From Lamprobacter modestohalophilus (GTDB lineage Bacteria > Pseudomonadota > Gammaproteobacteria > Chromatiales > Chromatiaceae), in assembly GCF_016583905.1 (NCBI RefSeq), contig NZ_NRRY01000003.1:248001-312000 (forward strand): a stretch of 64,000 bases of DNA. Direction: 5' to 3'. The first letter of the stretch is position 1, and the number at the start of each line of letters is the position of its first letter. The position numbers and the translations under genes are program-made. Shown one piece after another: positions 8,429 through 16,956 of the stretch. A model generated the notes under the pieces. It searched no databases. It was not told the origin of the DNA and saw only the letters and a list, made by a program, of their open reading frames with translations.

Positions 8429-8825
8429 GATCCACAACGCGCCTTCTTTGACGAGCGTGCTGTCGGTTGGGAGCAGCGCTGCTATCCGCCCGAGACCCGC
8501 GCGCGGCTGTCCGAGCTGGTGGATGCGCTGGCGGACGGCCTGGCGCTGGCCGAGGGCCTTTCCACATTTCGCCGATGCATCACGGGCGCTGACTGAGATG
8601 GCGCGGGTGTCCCGTCCTGGTGGTCAGATCGTGATCGCGCATCTGATGGGCCGCGATGAGCTTCGGGCGCATCACGGACGCCATCATGCCGTTGCGCGCG
8701 ATCTGCTGCCCGCGGTGGCCGAGATGCGGAGCCTGTTTGCGCATGCTGGGATCTCGAGTCTCGCGATCAGTGATCGTCCAGGGCTGTATCTGGCGCGCGG
8801 CATCGTCGGTGCGGGCGAGGGATGA
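8429..8825 (+). pseudogene. Internally deleted class I SAM methyltransferase
   Basis: Two pieces in different frames. One begins DPQRAFFDERAVGWEQRCYP in the frame of 8429. The other, from about 8568, reads FADASRALTEMARVSRPGGQ, then IVIAHLMGRDEL and ends LYLARG. These are the N- and C-terminal parts of a methyltransferase. The central Rossmann motif I (GxGxG) is missing. The join at about 8560 therefore marks a deletion with frame change, and the product cannot be active. Confidence 0.7.
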
Positions 8826-8919
8826 CTGGCATCATTGGGCGCGACGTCAGGCGGCTAGTCATACGCATGCCAATTTTGTAATATCGTTCGCTGTTGTTGG
8901 GGCGCGAAGCTGGACTGGA

Positions 8920-9387
8920 GACCGTGCCTTGCGAGCGCTGGCGACGCGCCTGGGCAGGATAGCGTTTGTGGCGATTGAGCCAGGAGGCGAGCCGACCGTA
9001 ATAGCTAGCAGCGCTGGCCGAACCGCTGCCGCGACCAGAACCACTGCCAGAGCCGCTGCCGCTACTAGAACCACGGCCGCTGCCGGAGCTACGGCCGGCC
9101 CCCTGCGCGTCTTGACTCGCGCTGTGGCCGCTACCGCTCCTTGTCCCTTGGCCCTTGCGACTCCCTGATACAGAGGCGCCTGGCGGCTTGGCGGTAGGCG
9201 CTCGCGTTCGTGGAGGTGCTGGTGGATCGGCGTCACGCTTAGCAGCCGTGGTCGAGGCGTTGGGTTTTGGCTTCGGCTCAGGTCTGCGCGTTGGCTGTGG
9301 TTTGGGCTCAGGCTTGGGTTTGGCCTTTGCGGTTGGTGCCAATGGCGAGTCTGCAAGTCCATCGCGGCGGGATTCAGTCTTGGCGGA
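8920..9387 (-). pseudogene. tonB: Central and proline-rich part of TonB, truncated at both ends
   Basis: The frame contains a Pro/Lys-rich spacer (KPKPEPKPQP repeats), a Ser/Gly repeat tract, and the start of the TonB C-terminal domain (SYYGRLASWLNRHKRYPAQA ... QGTV). After QGTV the frame becomes unrelated sequence. A stop (9388-9390) precedes it, and no N-terminal membrane anchor exists. ExbD, normally between ExbB and TonB, is absent. The missing C-terminal domain resembles the piece at 6668-6823 on the other strand. Confidence 0.75.
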
Positions 9388-9411
9388 TCAACCCTTACGC
9401 CCCGACTGCCA

Positions 9412-10293
9412 TCAGGCTTGATTGAACGCAGCGCGGCGTCCCGCTTCGCCAGACGCGCCAACCGCGCTGATCGTTGGCCGCTGCTGCGCGGCTGCCGAGG
9501 GCTCATGCATGGTCTCGCTCAGCGAACGAGTGAAGATCCGCGTCACGGCATCCTCCATGCGATGCGCGCAACGCTCGACGCGACGCTCCAGCCAGCTATG
9601 CAACAGCACCACCGGGATGGCGACACTCAAACCGGCGGCGGTCGTCAGTAAGGCTTGCCAGATCCCGCCTGACAAGACTGAGGGATCGACCTGACTGCCC
9701 GACGAGGCGAGCTGCCGAAACGCCTCAATCATGCCGAGGACGGTGCCGAGCAGCCCCAACAACGGGCTCAGCGTGGCGATCACCTCGAGCGCACGCAACC
9801 AGCTGCGCAGTTGCTCGAGTTGAGCGCTTGCAGAGCGGGTGAGCTCCTCACGAAGCAGGTCGAGGCCAGCAGCGGACTGAGCCGATGCTTGCCGCAGCCC
9901 GCGAATCGCCTCAGCGACAAGGCGGGCACTCGGCTGCCGATTGTCTCCGATCGCCTGCAGTGCCGCATCCGCATCGCCTTGAGACCAGCAGGCGAGGGCG
10001 GTCTCGACCGGCTGCCGTGCATTCAAGCGCAGCCGTGAGAACTGCCAGAGCTTCGCCAGCACGATCGTCAGCGCGGTGACCGACATGATCGCCAACACCA
10101 GCAGCACCGGACCCCCATGGCCCGCCAGATCGATCAGCGGTGCGAGCGTCTCTTGCAGTGGTGTGATGTCGGCTGCTGCGTCTGGCACCACGGCAGCCGA
10201 AGAAAGGGACTCGGTGTCCTGCAGGTTGTGCAGCGCAGCATCGATCGCCGCGTCGTTGACTGTGGATGAAGTGTCGGTCTGCTGATCATTCAT
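9412..10293 (-). CDS. exbB: ExbB/TolQ/MotA-family proton channel protein
   Basis: A 293-residue inner-membrane protein with three transmembrane segments (about residues 58-80, 165-190 and 210-235) and the conserved ATLSPLLGLLGTVLGMIEAF and ALLTTAAGLSVAIPVV signatures. ExbB forms the proton channel energising TonB. The start is ATG at 10293, divergent from the receptor at 10512. The N-terminus carries about 45 extra residues before TM1. Downstream, exbD and the tonB N-terminus appear deleted, so this copy may lack its local partner. Confidence 0.88.
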   Translation of the reverse strand: MNDQQTDTSSTVNDAAIDAALHNLQDTESLSSAAVVPDAAADITPLQETLAPLIDLAGHGGPVLLVLAIMSVTALTIVLAKLWQFSRLRLNARQPVETALACWSQGDADAALQAIGDNRQPSARLVAEAIRGLRQASAQSAAGLDLLREELTRSASAQLEQLRSWLRALEVIATLSPLLGLLGTVLGMIEAFRQLASSGSQVDPSVLSGGIWQALLTTAAGLSVAIPVVLLHSWLERRVERCAHRMEDAVTRIFTRSLSETMHEPSAAAQQRPTISAVGASGEAGRRAAFNQA

Positions 10294-10456
10294 GGTCTGC
10301 GCTCAAACAGCCTCGCATGGCGACGGGCGGGTCGGGCTGACACCTGTTGGGCGTTCAAGCCGATCCCTTGATGGATGGCGTCCCACTCGTTGGAAAGCCA
10401 GGATCGCTAGGACGGAAAAGCAACGACTGTTGCATCGAGGTTGCTTGGTGTTTTAT

Positions 10457-10469
10457 GTTATACCATCAC
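10457..10469. promoter_or_regulatory. Zur-like box
   Basis: GTTATACCATCAC matches 10 of 13 positions of the gammaproteobacterial Zur palindrome GTTATAGTATAAC, with one perfect half-site. It lies 43 bases before the ZnuD-like receptor start. It is a candidate only; a genome-wide motif comparison would decide. Confidence 0.4.
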
Positions 10470-10511
10470 GTTCACGCCCTAAACCCCTGCTGATCAATGA
10501 GGCCGAACCTG

Positions 10512-12617
10512 ATGCACAAGGTCCATCGCACGTTCTTAGCGGGGCTGCTCGTCGGCAGTCCTGCCACGCCACTGCTCGCGCAACCGATGAACGACGATCA
10601 GGAGTTCTCGATTGAGCTCGATGCCATCGAGGTCACCGCCGGCGTGCCGGTGCCGGGCGATCCGCTGTTGCAGGCGGCGAACATTGCGGTGCTCTCCGGC
10701 GAGGATCTGCGTCGCCGCCAGCGGTTCACGCTCGGCGAGACCCTGGAGGCTTTGCCTGGCGTCGCCTCGATCACCGCCGGAAACATGGTCGGCAAGCCGG
10801 TGATTCGCGGCCTCAGCGGCAATCAGATCCAGGTGTTATCGAACGGCATCGGTGTCGATTATCAACAGTACGGCGAGCGTCATCCACCCAACATCGATCC
10901 CTTCCTTGCCGGGCGCATCGAGGTGGTGCGTGGCGCCTCCAGTCTGCTCTACGGCTCGGGTGCGCTCGGCGGCGCCATCGATGTGCAGGCGCCAGCCTTT
11001 GTGTTCATGCCCAAGGGTGAGAGCGAAGCCGTTGCCGATACGCTGTTCGTCTATCACAGCAACAATGGACAATGGGATACCGGCGCCAAGGCGCGCGCGA
11101 GCAGCGATCAGTTCAGCCTGGATGCCGGCATCATGGGCCGATCCGCAGGCAACCTGACGACCCCCAATGCCGCGACCGCCGCCGAGTCCGGCAATCCGAG
11201 CGATCCCAAGTTTACCGGCGAGCTTCCCTTCACCAACTTCGATCAGCTCAACGCTCAGTTTGGCGCTGGCGTGCTGACCGACTTGGGCGAATTCGGCGTG
11301 CGTTACAACCAATGGAATAACGAGAACAACTTTCTGCTGCCAACCGGCCAAGGCATCGGCCTGTGGCTGAACAATGACCAGCTCCAGCTGACGGGCGCCA
11401 TGCCCTTAGCCTCCGGCTGGGAGCTGAAGCCGACCCTGTCCTGGCAGCACAACCTGCGTCGCGCCAATAGCCCCGGACAACTGCTGAGCGCGGGCTTTGA
11501 TGGGACCATCCATCTCGAATTCGATCGCTATGTCGCCCGGCTCGAAGCCGTTCATGGTGCACTCGGACCCTTCGATGGCGGCACCCTGGGCGTCGAGTAC
11601 AGTAACAAGATCCAATACTCGCGCGGGACCACGGTGCTCGCGCCGGGCGGTGAGGTCAGCAACCTGGCGCTGTTCGCCTTCGAGAGCAAGGACATCGGCG
11701 ACTGGACGCTGCAAGCGGGGCTGCGTCATGACTGGCACTCCGTGACCGGGGATGCCGGCAAGACTCGGGCGCCGGTGAATTTCGTGGGCCGCGACTCACA
11801 CGACTATTCGGTCTTCACCGGATCGCTCGGTGCGGTCTATCGCCTCACCGATCAAGTGGCGATTGCGTCTAATCTCGGCCGCGGCTTCCGCGCACCAAGC
11901 CTGTTTGAGCTCTATGCCGACGGTGTCCACGGCGGCGTGGCCGCGATTCAGGAGGGTGATCCCAACCTGGAGCCCGAGACATCCATCAACGTCGATCTGG
12001 GCCTACGCTGGAACACCCCCCGGCTGCAGGGCAGCGCGACGGTCTATCGCAACGCCATCAGCGACTACATCTATCTCCAAGATACCGGCCGGTCGCGCAA
12101 TGGTCTGCCGATCTTCGCCTACCAGCAGGACGACGCCCTGCTGACTGGACTCGAGCTGGAAGCCAACTGGCAGTTGACTGAGCAGCTTGAGCTCAGCGGC
12201 ACACTCGATCTGGTGCGGGGCACCAACGATCGCACCGACGAGGATCTGCCCTTGCTGCCCGCCGACTCACTGCGGCTCGAGGCGACCTATTGGTTCGCCG
12301 AGCGCGGACCGATTCGCGAGCCCTATCTGACCCTCGGCCTGCGTCATGCCGCGGCAAAAGACGCGGCACCCGGCGAGCCGTTCTCGCAGTTTGATCAGCT
12401 GCCGTTTGGGACCGCCTCGACCGAGGCCTACACGCTAGCGGATCTCGATCTGGGCTTTGCCTTCCGCGCCTTCGGCAACCGCTTGGCTCGGGTCGATCTG
12501 ACGGTGCGCAATCTGTTCGATACCGAGTACCGGGATTTTCTCGATACCTACAAGGGCTATGCGCTGAGCCCGGGGCGTGATATCCGGCTCAGCTTGAGTG
12601 TGCCGTTTGGGGGGTGA
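10512..12617 (+). CDS. TonB-dependent receptor, ZnuD-like
   Basis: A 701-residue outer-membrane receptor. I chose the ATG at 10512 over 10497 because it has GAGG nine bases upstream and gives a good signal peptide (MHKVHRTFLAG ... LLAQ). The plug has GKPVIRGLSGNQIQVL, then ERHPPNIDPF and VVRGASSLLYGSGALGGAI. The (H)xPNxDP sequence in the plug is typical of the ZnuD zinc-receptor clade. The barrel has the usual NLGRGFRAPSLFEL and terminal NLFDTEYRDFL segments. It is probably a zinc or other metal receptor, supported by the Zur-like site upstream and a CDF remnant downstream; the specificity is inferred. Confidence 0.82.
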   Translation: MHKVHRTFLAGLLVGSPATPLLAQPMNDDQEFSIELDAIEVTAGVPVPGDPLLQAANIAVLSGEDLRRRQRFTLGETLEALPGVASITAGNMVGKPVIRGLSGNQIQVLSNGIGVDYQQYGERHPPNIDPFLAGRIEVVRGASSLLYGSGALGGAIDVQAPAFVFMPKGESEAVADTLFVYHSNNGQWDTGAKARASSDQFSLDAGIMGRSAGNLTTPNAATAAESGNPSDPKFTGELPFTNFDQLNAQFGAGVLTDLGEFGVRYNQWNNENNFLLPTGQGIGLWLNNDQLQLTGAMPLASGWELKPTLSWQHNLRRANSPGQLLSAGFDGTIHLEFDRYVARLEAVHGALGPFDGGTLGVEYSNKIQYSRGTTVLAPGGEVSNLALFAFESKDIGDWTLQAGLRHDWHSVTGDAGKTRAPVNFVGRDSHDYSVFTGSLGAVYRLTDQVAIASNLGRGFRAPSLFELYADGVHGGVAAIQEGDPNLEPETSINVDLGLRWNTPRLQGSATVYRNAISDYIYLQDTGRSRNGLPIFAYQQDDALLTGLELEANWQLTEQLELSGTLDLVRGTNDRTDEDLPLLPADSLRLEATYWFAERGPIREPYLTLGLRHAAAKDAAPGEPFSQFDQLPFGTASTEAYTLADLDLGFAFRAFGNRLARVDLTVRNLFDTEYRDFLDTYKGYALSPGRDIRLSLSVPFGG

Positions 12618-12741
12618 TCCAGTTGATCAGGCCAGCAGCAACGGCCGAAGCGATCGGCCAACTATTTGAGCAGGTGGGTAGTGCTACAGATATGTTGGTG
12701 TCGAGTAGATGATGCTATCCCTGTAACTGGATCATCGCGCC

Positions 12742-13170
12742 ATGATTTCGAAAGACCTCCAGATCTAGAGCACTACCGCGCCGCTGAGCGGCCGGCGCGT
12801 CGGTCGCCTCAGTGGCGGCGAGCTGCAGAAGGTGGTGATCGCGCGCGCGCTGGTTCAAGAGCCACGGCTGTTGCTGCTCGATGAGCCGGTGAATCACCTC
12901 GATCTGCGCAACCAGATCGCGGTGCTGCGCAGCATTCGGGCGCTGACGCGCGAGCGTTCACTGATCACCTTGGTCGTGCTGCATGACCTGAATCTTGCGC
13001 TGCGCTTTGCCGATCGCTTCCTGCTGTTGGGACCGCGTGCAGCAGTCACCGCCGGCTGCATGGATGTGCTCGCATCCGAGGCTGTCGGCGCGGCCTATGG
13101 GATCAAAGTGATCCGAGGCGAGGTTGGTGGGCAGGCGGTGATGGTGCCTGTCGTCTCTGCTGCTTCATAG
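12742..13170 (+). pseudogene. Internally deleted ABC-transporter ATPase (siderophore/cobalamin type)
   Basis: The ATG at 12742 opens with MISKDLQI then an in-frame TAG. The same frame continues into LSGGELQKVVIARALVQEPR, Walker B LLLLDEPVNHLD and the H-loop VVLHDLNLA, ending at 13170. Walker A and the Q-loop are missing, so about half the protein has been deleted. It resembles FecE/BtuD-like importers, consistent with a dismantled metal/chelate uptake operon behind the receptor. Confidence 0.75.
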
Positions 13171-13260
13171 CGAACGGGCCAGCGTCGGCACCTTGCCGGT
13201 GCCAAAGGTGAAACAGTCATCCCCGGCCCAGCGTCGTGAGAAGCGATAGGCGATGACGCT
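13171..13260 (-). pseudogene. CDF metal transporter fragment
   Basis: The minus strand reads SVIAYRFSRRWAG, then CFTFGTGKVPTLA. This corresponds closely to residues of the intact CDF transporter at 41446-42474 (SVFAYGLARRWAKRP, SFTFGTGKIPTLA). Only about 30 codons remain. Confidence 0.65.
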
Positions 13261-13448
13261 GGCCCTGGGTCAGGCCTGTGCTGCCAGAGATCGTTTGGAA
13301 CAGTCGGCGTCCACTGTCTGTGGGCGTTGAGGTCTATCTGGCCTCATCCTCCTGTGGAACTCCAGCCGAGGTGCGCTTTGCCGCTGCCGTGATCGAGGCG
13401 GTCAGTGACTGTGCGCTGTCGGTGCAGCGCGCGACCGACCCGCGCTGA
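13261..13448 (+). other. Short open 3' fragment, unrecognised
   Basis: A plus-strand frame ending at 13448 reads VGVEVYLASSSCGTPAEVRF, then AVIEAVSDCALSVQRA. It has coding-like composition but no start or recognised family. It is probably another truncated gene end in this decayed stretch. Confidence 0.3.
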
Positions 13449-13470
13449 GTACCCGCGCTGAGTCTCAGAA

Positions 13471-14691
13471 TCAATCCGTCGACTCCACCACATAGCCATT
13501 CTCTCTTCCCTGCAGTCGCGCAATCCGCGCATGGCGTTTCAGCTCCCAGGCATCCACCGGATCAAGGTTGCTCCAGGCCTCGAACAACCGTTCATCCTGT
13601 CGCGAGAGCCGGAACCCATAGGTGTCGCGCATGTACAGCATGATTCGCGCGATATCGCCGCGTAGCGCATCCGGCGGCTGTACGCGCCGACCACCCGAAT
13701 CGATCCGAATCCCGCAGTCGCCGTAGCGCTGGCCACCAGGCGCCATCCCCCAGCGATAGTCCCGTCGGTCCCCATTGATCATCCCTACGGCCGGGATCAG
13801 GTTCTGCAGATCGTTGTGCGCGGCAAGAAAGGTCTCGTCGACACGCAGACAGCACTCCCGCCCCGATAACAGGGCGCCGGCGGCTCCTCGGCAGGCGCGG
13901 TAGGCTTCGGGTTGGCGCCAGCAGCGGCGGAAGTTGCCGAACTGGGCGGCCGGGAAGACATGCTCGGCCTCGACGCGTCGGGCGCGGGCATTGTCTGCGT
14001 AGCCATCGAGTCCGCAACTGGCGAGGTCCACCGAACGCTTCCGGTTATAGGTGCAGCCGCAGTAAGCGGTGACCCGATGACCGCGATAGACCCGATCGTA
14101 GAGCAGTTCCTTGGCCTTGCTGAAACTGCCGGCCACATGGGGCAGATCGCCGCCGCCGGCTGGTAGCGTTGGGTGTGGCCACCAGTCACCAATCAGGTCG
14201 CCGATGAGATCACCGAACAGCGCGTTCGGGTCCGGCAGCAGATCACCGAGGCCGGGCAGCTGGATACCCAGGTCGATCCCGTCAGCACCCTGCAGCGCAT
14301 CCGAGAGCAGGGCGCCGCCGGCGTTGACGAACTCCGCGCCGGTACTGCCTAGCCAATCACCGGCGACTCGCGTCAGATCGCCACCAACCTCCACCAACAG
14401 CGTCCGCACCTCGCGGGCGATCGCCATTGCACTCTGAGCACTCTGCGGCCAGTCTGCGGTGATCGAAACCGGAACGAACGAGACTGCCGAGATCAGCGCC
14501 AGGCCGATCGCCAGATCGCGCGTTTTGGCAACCACGAGGCGTAGCATGGCGAGCGCGCCACCTCGGACCGGTGGTGAGCGGCGACGGGGCTTCTCCCTGG
14601 AGGCGGTCGCGTTGGAGGATGTCGGACGGCTGCGCGAGCGGCCACGGCTGGCGCTAGTGCGAGGAGACGGATCGGCGGGACGGCGAGGCAT
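13471..14691 (-). CDS. Endonuclease I (EndA/Dns-like) with N-terminal extension
   Basis: The C-terminal ~210 residues form an endonuclease I domain: RGHRVTAYCGC, then EAEHVFPA (catalytic His), CRG, AHNDLQNLIPAVGMINGDR, and the closing RLFEAWSNLDPVDAWE. Paired cysteines suggest secretion to an oxidising compartment. The ~190-residue N-terminal part has a Ser/Arg-rich tip, a hydrophobic segment (LAIGLALISAVSFVPVSI) and an amphipathic region. A Met at about residue 49 is an alternative start that would place the hydrophobic segment as a signal peptide. Non-specific DNA nuclease, probably periplasmic or secreted; no operon partner is visible. Confidence 0.82.
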   Translation of the reverse strand: MPRRPADPSPRTSASRGRSRSRPTSSNATASREKPRRRSPPVRGGALAMLRLVVAKTRDLAIGLALISAVSFVPVSITADWPQSAQSAMAIAREVRTLLVEVGGDLTRVAGDWLGSTGAEFVNAGGALLSDALQGADGIDLGIQLPGLGDLLPDPNALFGDLIGDLIGDWWPHPTLPAGGGDLPHVAGSFSKAKELLYDRVYRGHRVTAYCGCTYNRKRSVDLASCGLDGYADNARARRVEAEHVFPAAQFGNFRRCWRQPEAYRACRGAAGALLSGRECCLRVDETFLAAHNDLQNLIPAVGMINGDRRDYRWGMAPGGQRYGDCGIRIDSGGRRVQPPDALRGDIARIMLYMRDTYGFRLSRQDERLFEAWSNLDPVDAWELKRHARIARLQGRENGYVVESTD

Positions 14692-14740
14692 AGAGGACTA
14701 CGGCAATGGCAGGAGCTTGCGAGCCTACCAGAGCCGGAGG

Positions 14741-15400
14741 TCAGGCGCCGTTTGGTGGTCCGCCCCAGCGACGATGCAGCTTGTCGAGCTGTTCGTGGGC
14801 GCAAATGACGATGACTTCATCGCCTGGCTTGATGCGGCGGGTCTCTTCGGGCAGGCGAAAGCGCTCGCTGCGGTAGAGACAGACGATGCGCGTGCGCTCG
14901 GGTAGGTCCAGATCCTGAAGTGATCCGGCGTCGTCGTCGCTGACGGTGAAGCTGAACACCGCCGCGTCGTCGCGAATCACCGACGATAGCTCCAAGGATT
15001 TCTCGCCGACCAGCAGGGCGCGCAGATGGCTGGCCACGGCCTGGTTCGGCAGCACGGCATCCTCGAGTCCGAGCTCGTCTGTGATGTGCTGGAACTGACG
15101 CTCGTTGACCCGCGGCACGACGCGTGAGAAGCCGAGCGAGCGCCCGATGAGCGCCGCCAAGATGTTGGTCTGGTCCGACTCGAGCAGGCAGAACAACACA
15201 TCGGTGTTTTCGGGCTCGGCGTCTCGCAGCACCACCGGCGAGGTGCCGTCACCGTGTACGAAGCCCGCATCCAGTCTCTCTGAGAGCTCGTCAATGCGCT
15301 CGCGGTCGCGCTCGACAATGATGACCTCATGCCCGTCACCGAGCAGCAGCTCGGCGGTAGCTACGGTGAGGGAATTGCTGCCGATGAATGCCGTTCGCAT
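14741..15400 (-). CDS. TrkA-like potassium-channel regulatory protein (single RCK unit)
   Basis: A 219-residue protein beginning MRTAFIGSNSLTVATAELLL. It has a nucleotide-binding Rossmann core (VIIVERD, then HGDGTSPVVLRDA) and a TrkA_C-like domain (ELSSVIRDD ... GDEVIVICA). It is half the size of the double-RCK TrkA of enterics, as in KtrA/TrkA single-unit versions. The ATG overlaps the TrkH stop (TAATG), so the pair is translationally coupled. It gates the TrkH pore in response to NAD(H) or ATP. Confidence 0.88.
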   Translation of the reverse strand: MRTAFIGSNSLTVATAELLLGDGHEVIIVERDRERIDELSERLDAGFVHGDGTSPVVLRDAEPENTDVLFCLLESDQTNILAALIGRSLGFSRVVPRVNERQFQHITDELGLEDAVLPNQAVASHLRALLVGEKSLELSSVIRDDAAVFSFTVSDDDAGSLQDLDLPERTRIVCLYRSERFRLPEETRRIKPGDEVIVICAHEQLDKLHRRWGGPPNGA

Positions 15401-16956
15401 TAGAGCTTTCGCCTCCGCGCGATCCAGGTGGGTGGGTAGAACAGCACGAGCATGGCCAGGATCTCGACGCGGCCAAACAGCATGTCGCCAATGAGCACGG
15501 CCTTGAGCGCCGGCTCCAGGTCTGTCCCGGTGAGCCCCGTCGAGAGTCCGGCGTTGGCGATCGCGGAGACCACCTCGAACAGGCTTGGCAGCGGCGCATA
15601 ACCATAACTCAGGAACAGTAGCCAGGAGAGCAGCAACAAGGCGAGCCAAAGACTCAGGAGCTGCAGCGCACCGGTGATCATGTCCGGCTGCAGGATGTGG
15701 CCATCTACGCGCGCGTGTAGCACGGCTCGCTCACCGATTGCGGTGCGTCGCAGGGCGAGCTGCACCAGCCGCAATAGCACCAGGAGTCGCACCAGTTTCA
15801 GTCCGCCCGCGGCAGAACCGGTGCAGCCGCCGATCGTCATCGATAGCATTAGCACGAGCTGGGCCGCTGGCGACAACGCCGTCATCTCCAGGGTGCTAAA
15901 GCCGGTGGTCGTTTGCGCCGAGACACCAAGCGCGACGCTGTGACCGAGCGCGGTCTGCCAGTCCATCCCTGGGCTCATACTAGCGCCCGGACCCTGCTGC
16001 CAGATCCAGAGCAACATCAGCAACAGCGTCGTGAGCAGTGTCGCCGCCAGCAGTGCGCGGACCTCCTCATCACGCCAGAGCACACCGAGCCCCTGCGATG
16101 GTATCCGAGCGTAGAGCGGTAGCGTCACTGCCGACAACAGGCAAACAGTCGTTAGCACCGCGACAGCGGCAACAGGCAGCGGTGCGAGGCTCGCGTCTGC
16201 CGGCGCGAAGCCACCGGTAGCGACCGACGCGAGTGCATAGAGCAGCGCATCGAAAGGGGCGGTCCCTGCGGCCCAGGCCGCCGCCAGCGCCAAGCCGCTG
16301 AGCAACACATAGACAATGAACACCGTTCGCGCATGCTGGCGTGCGCTGGCGCTAGAAAGCCGCTCTCCGGTGGTCTCGATCAGCCTCCGGGCGCTGGCGT
16401 GGTGCCGCATGATGAGCGCCACTGTCAGCACCGCGATGCCGAGCCCGCCGTACCACTGCATCCAGGCGCGGAGAAAGAGCAGGGCAGGGTCGATCTCCTC
16501 GACACCGCGCAGGACCGTGAGACCGGTAGTGGTGACCGCAGATGCGGTTTCCAGCAGCGCATCGAGCGGGCTGATGCCAGCCGCCATCATGGGCCAGACC
16601 ATGCTCGCTGCTGCCAGCAAAAAGGCGAGCGCCGTGACCGCCAACGCCTCGTTCCACTGCAGGTCGATCCGCTGGAGATCGACGCCCGGCAGACGCAGCA
16701 GGAGCAGTCCGAGCGCACACAAGGCCAATGCGACAAACCCGAGCCGCTGGTATAGCGGTCCGCTGCCGAGCCCAAGCGCCACCCCTGCCGGCAGCAGCGT
16801 CAGCAAACCCAGCATCATCATCAGTTGCGCGAGCATCGCCGCCACCACCCGAACTCGGGCGGCATGCATGAGAGCTTGGACGGCGTGCTCGGCCATGTTG
16901 CTGAGTTGAAAGGCCCGATGGCGGAGGAATGCGTTAAGTCTAGTCGTCCGAGCCAA
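15400..16956 (-). CDS. TrkH-family potassium transporter
   Basis: An integral membrane K+ pore with four selectivity-filter loops: ASAVTTTGLTVL, SVATGGF, SAQTTTGFST and SAIANAGLSTG. The family signature SMTIGGCTGSAAGGLK is present. The annotated TTG start overlaps the glycerate kinase end by 17 bases and lacks a Shine-Dalgarno; ATG 16896 (MAEHAVQALM) is a reasonable alternative. It is in an operon with the TrkA-like regulator. Confidence 0.88.
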   Translation of the reverse strand: MARTTRLNAFLRHRAFQLSNMAEHAVQALMHAARVRVVAAMLAQLMMMLGLLTLLPAGVALGLGSGPLYQRLGFVALALCALGLLLLRLPGVDLQRIDLQWNEALAVTALAFLLAAASMVWPMMAAGISPLDALLETASAVTTTGLTVLRGVEEIDPALLFLRAWMQWYGGLGIAVLTVALIMRHHASARRLIETTGERLSSASARQHARTVFIVYVLLSGLALAAAWAAGTAPFDALLYALASVATGGFAPADASLAPLPVAAVAVLTTVCLLSAVTLPLYARIPSQGLGVLWRDEEVRALLAATLLTTLLLMLLWIWQQGPGASMSPGMDWQTALGHSVALGVSAQTTTGFSTLEMTALSPAAQLVLMLSMTIGGCTGSAAGGLKLVRLLVLLRLVQLALRRTAIGERAVLHARVDGHILQPDMITGALQLLSLWLALLLLSWLLFLSYGYAPLPSLFEVVSAIANAGLSTGLTGTDLEPALKAVLIGDMLFGRVEILAMLVLFYPPTWIARRRKL

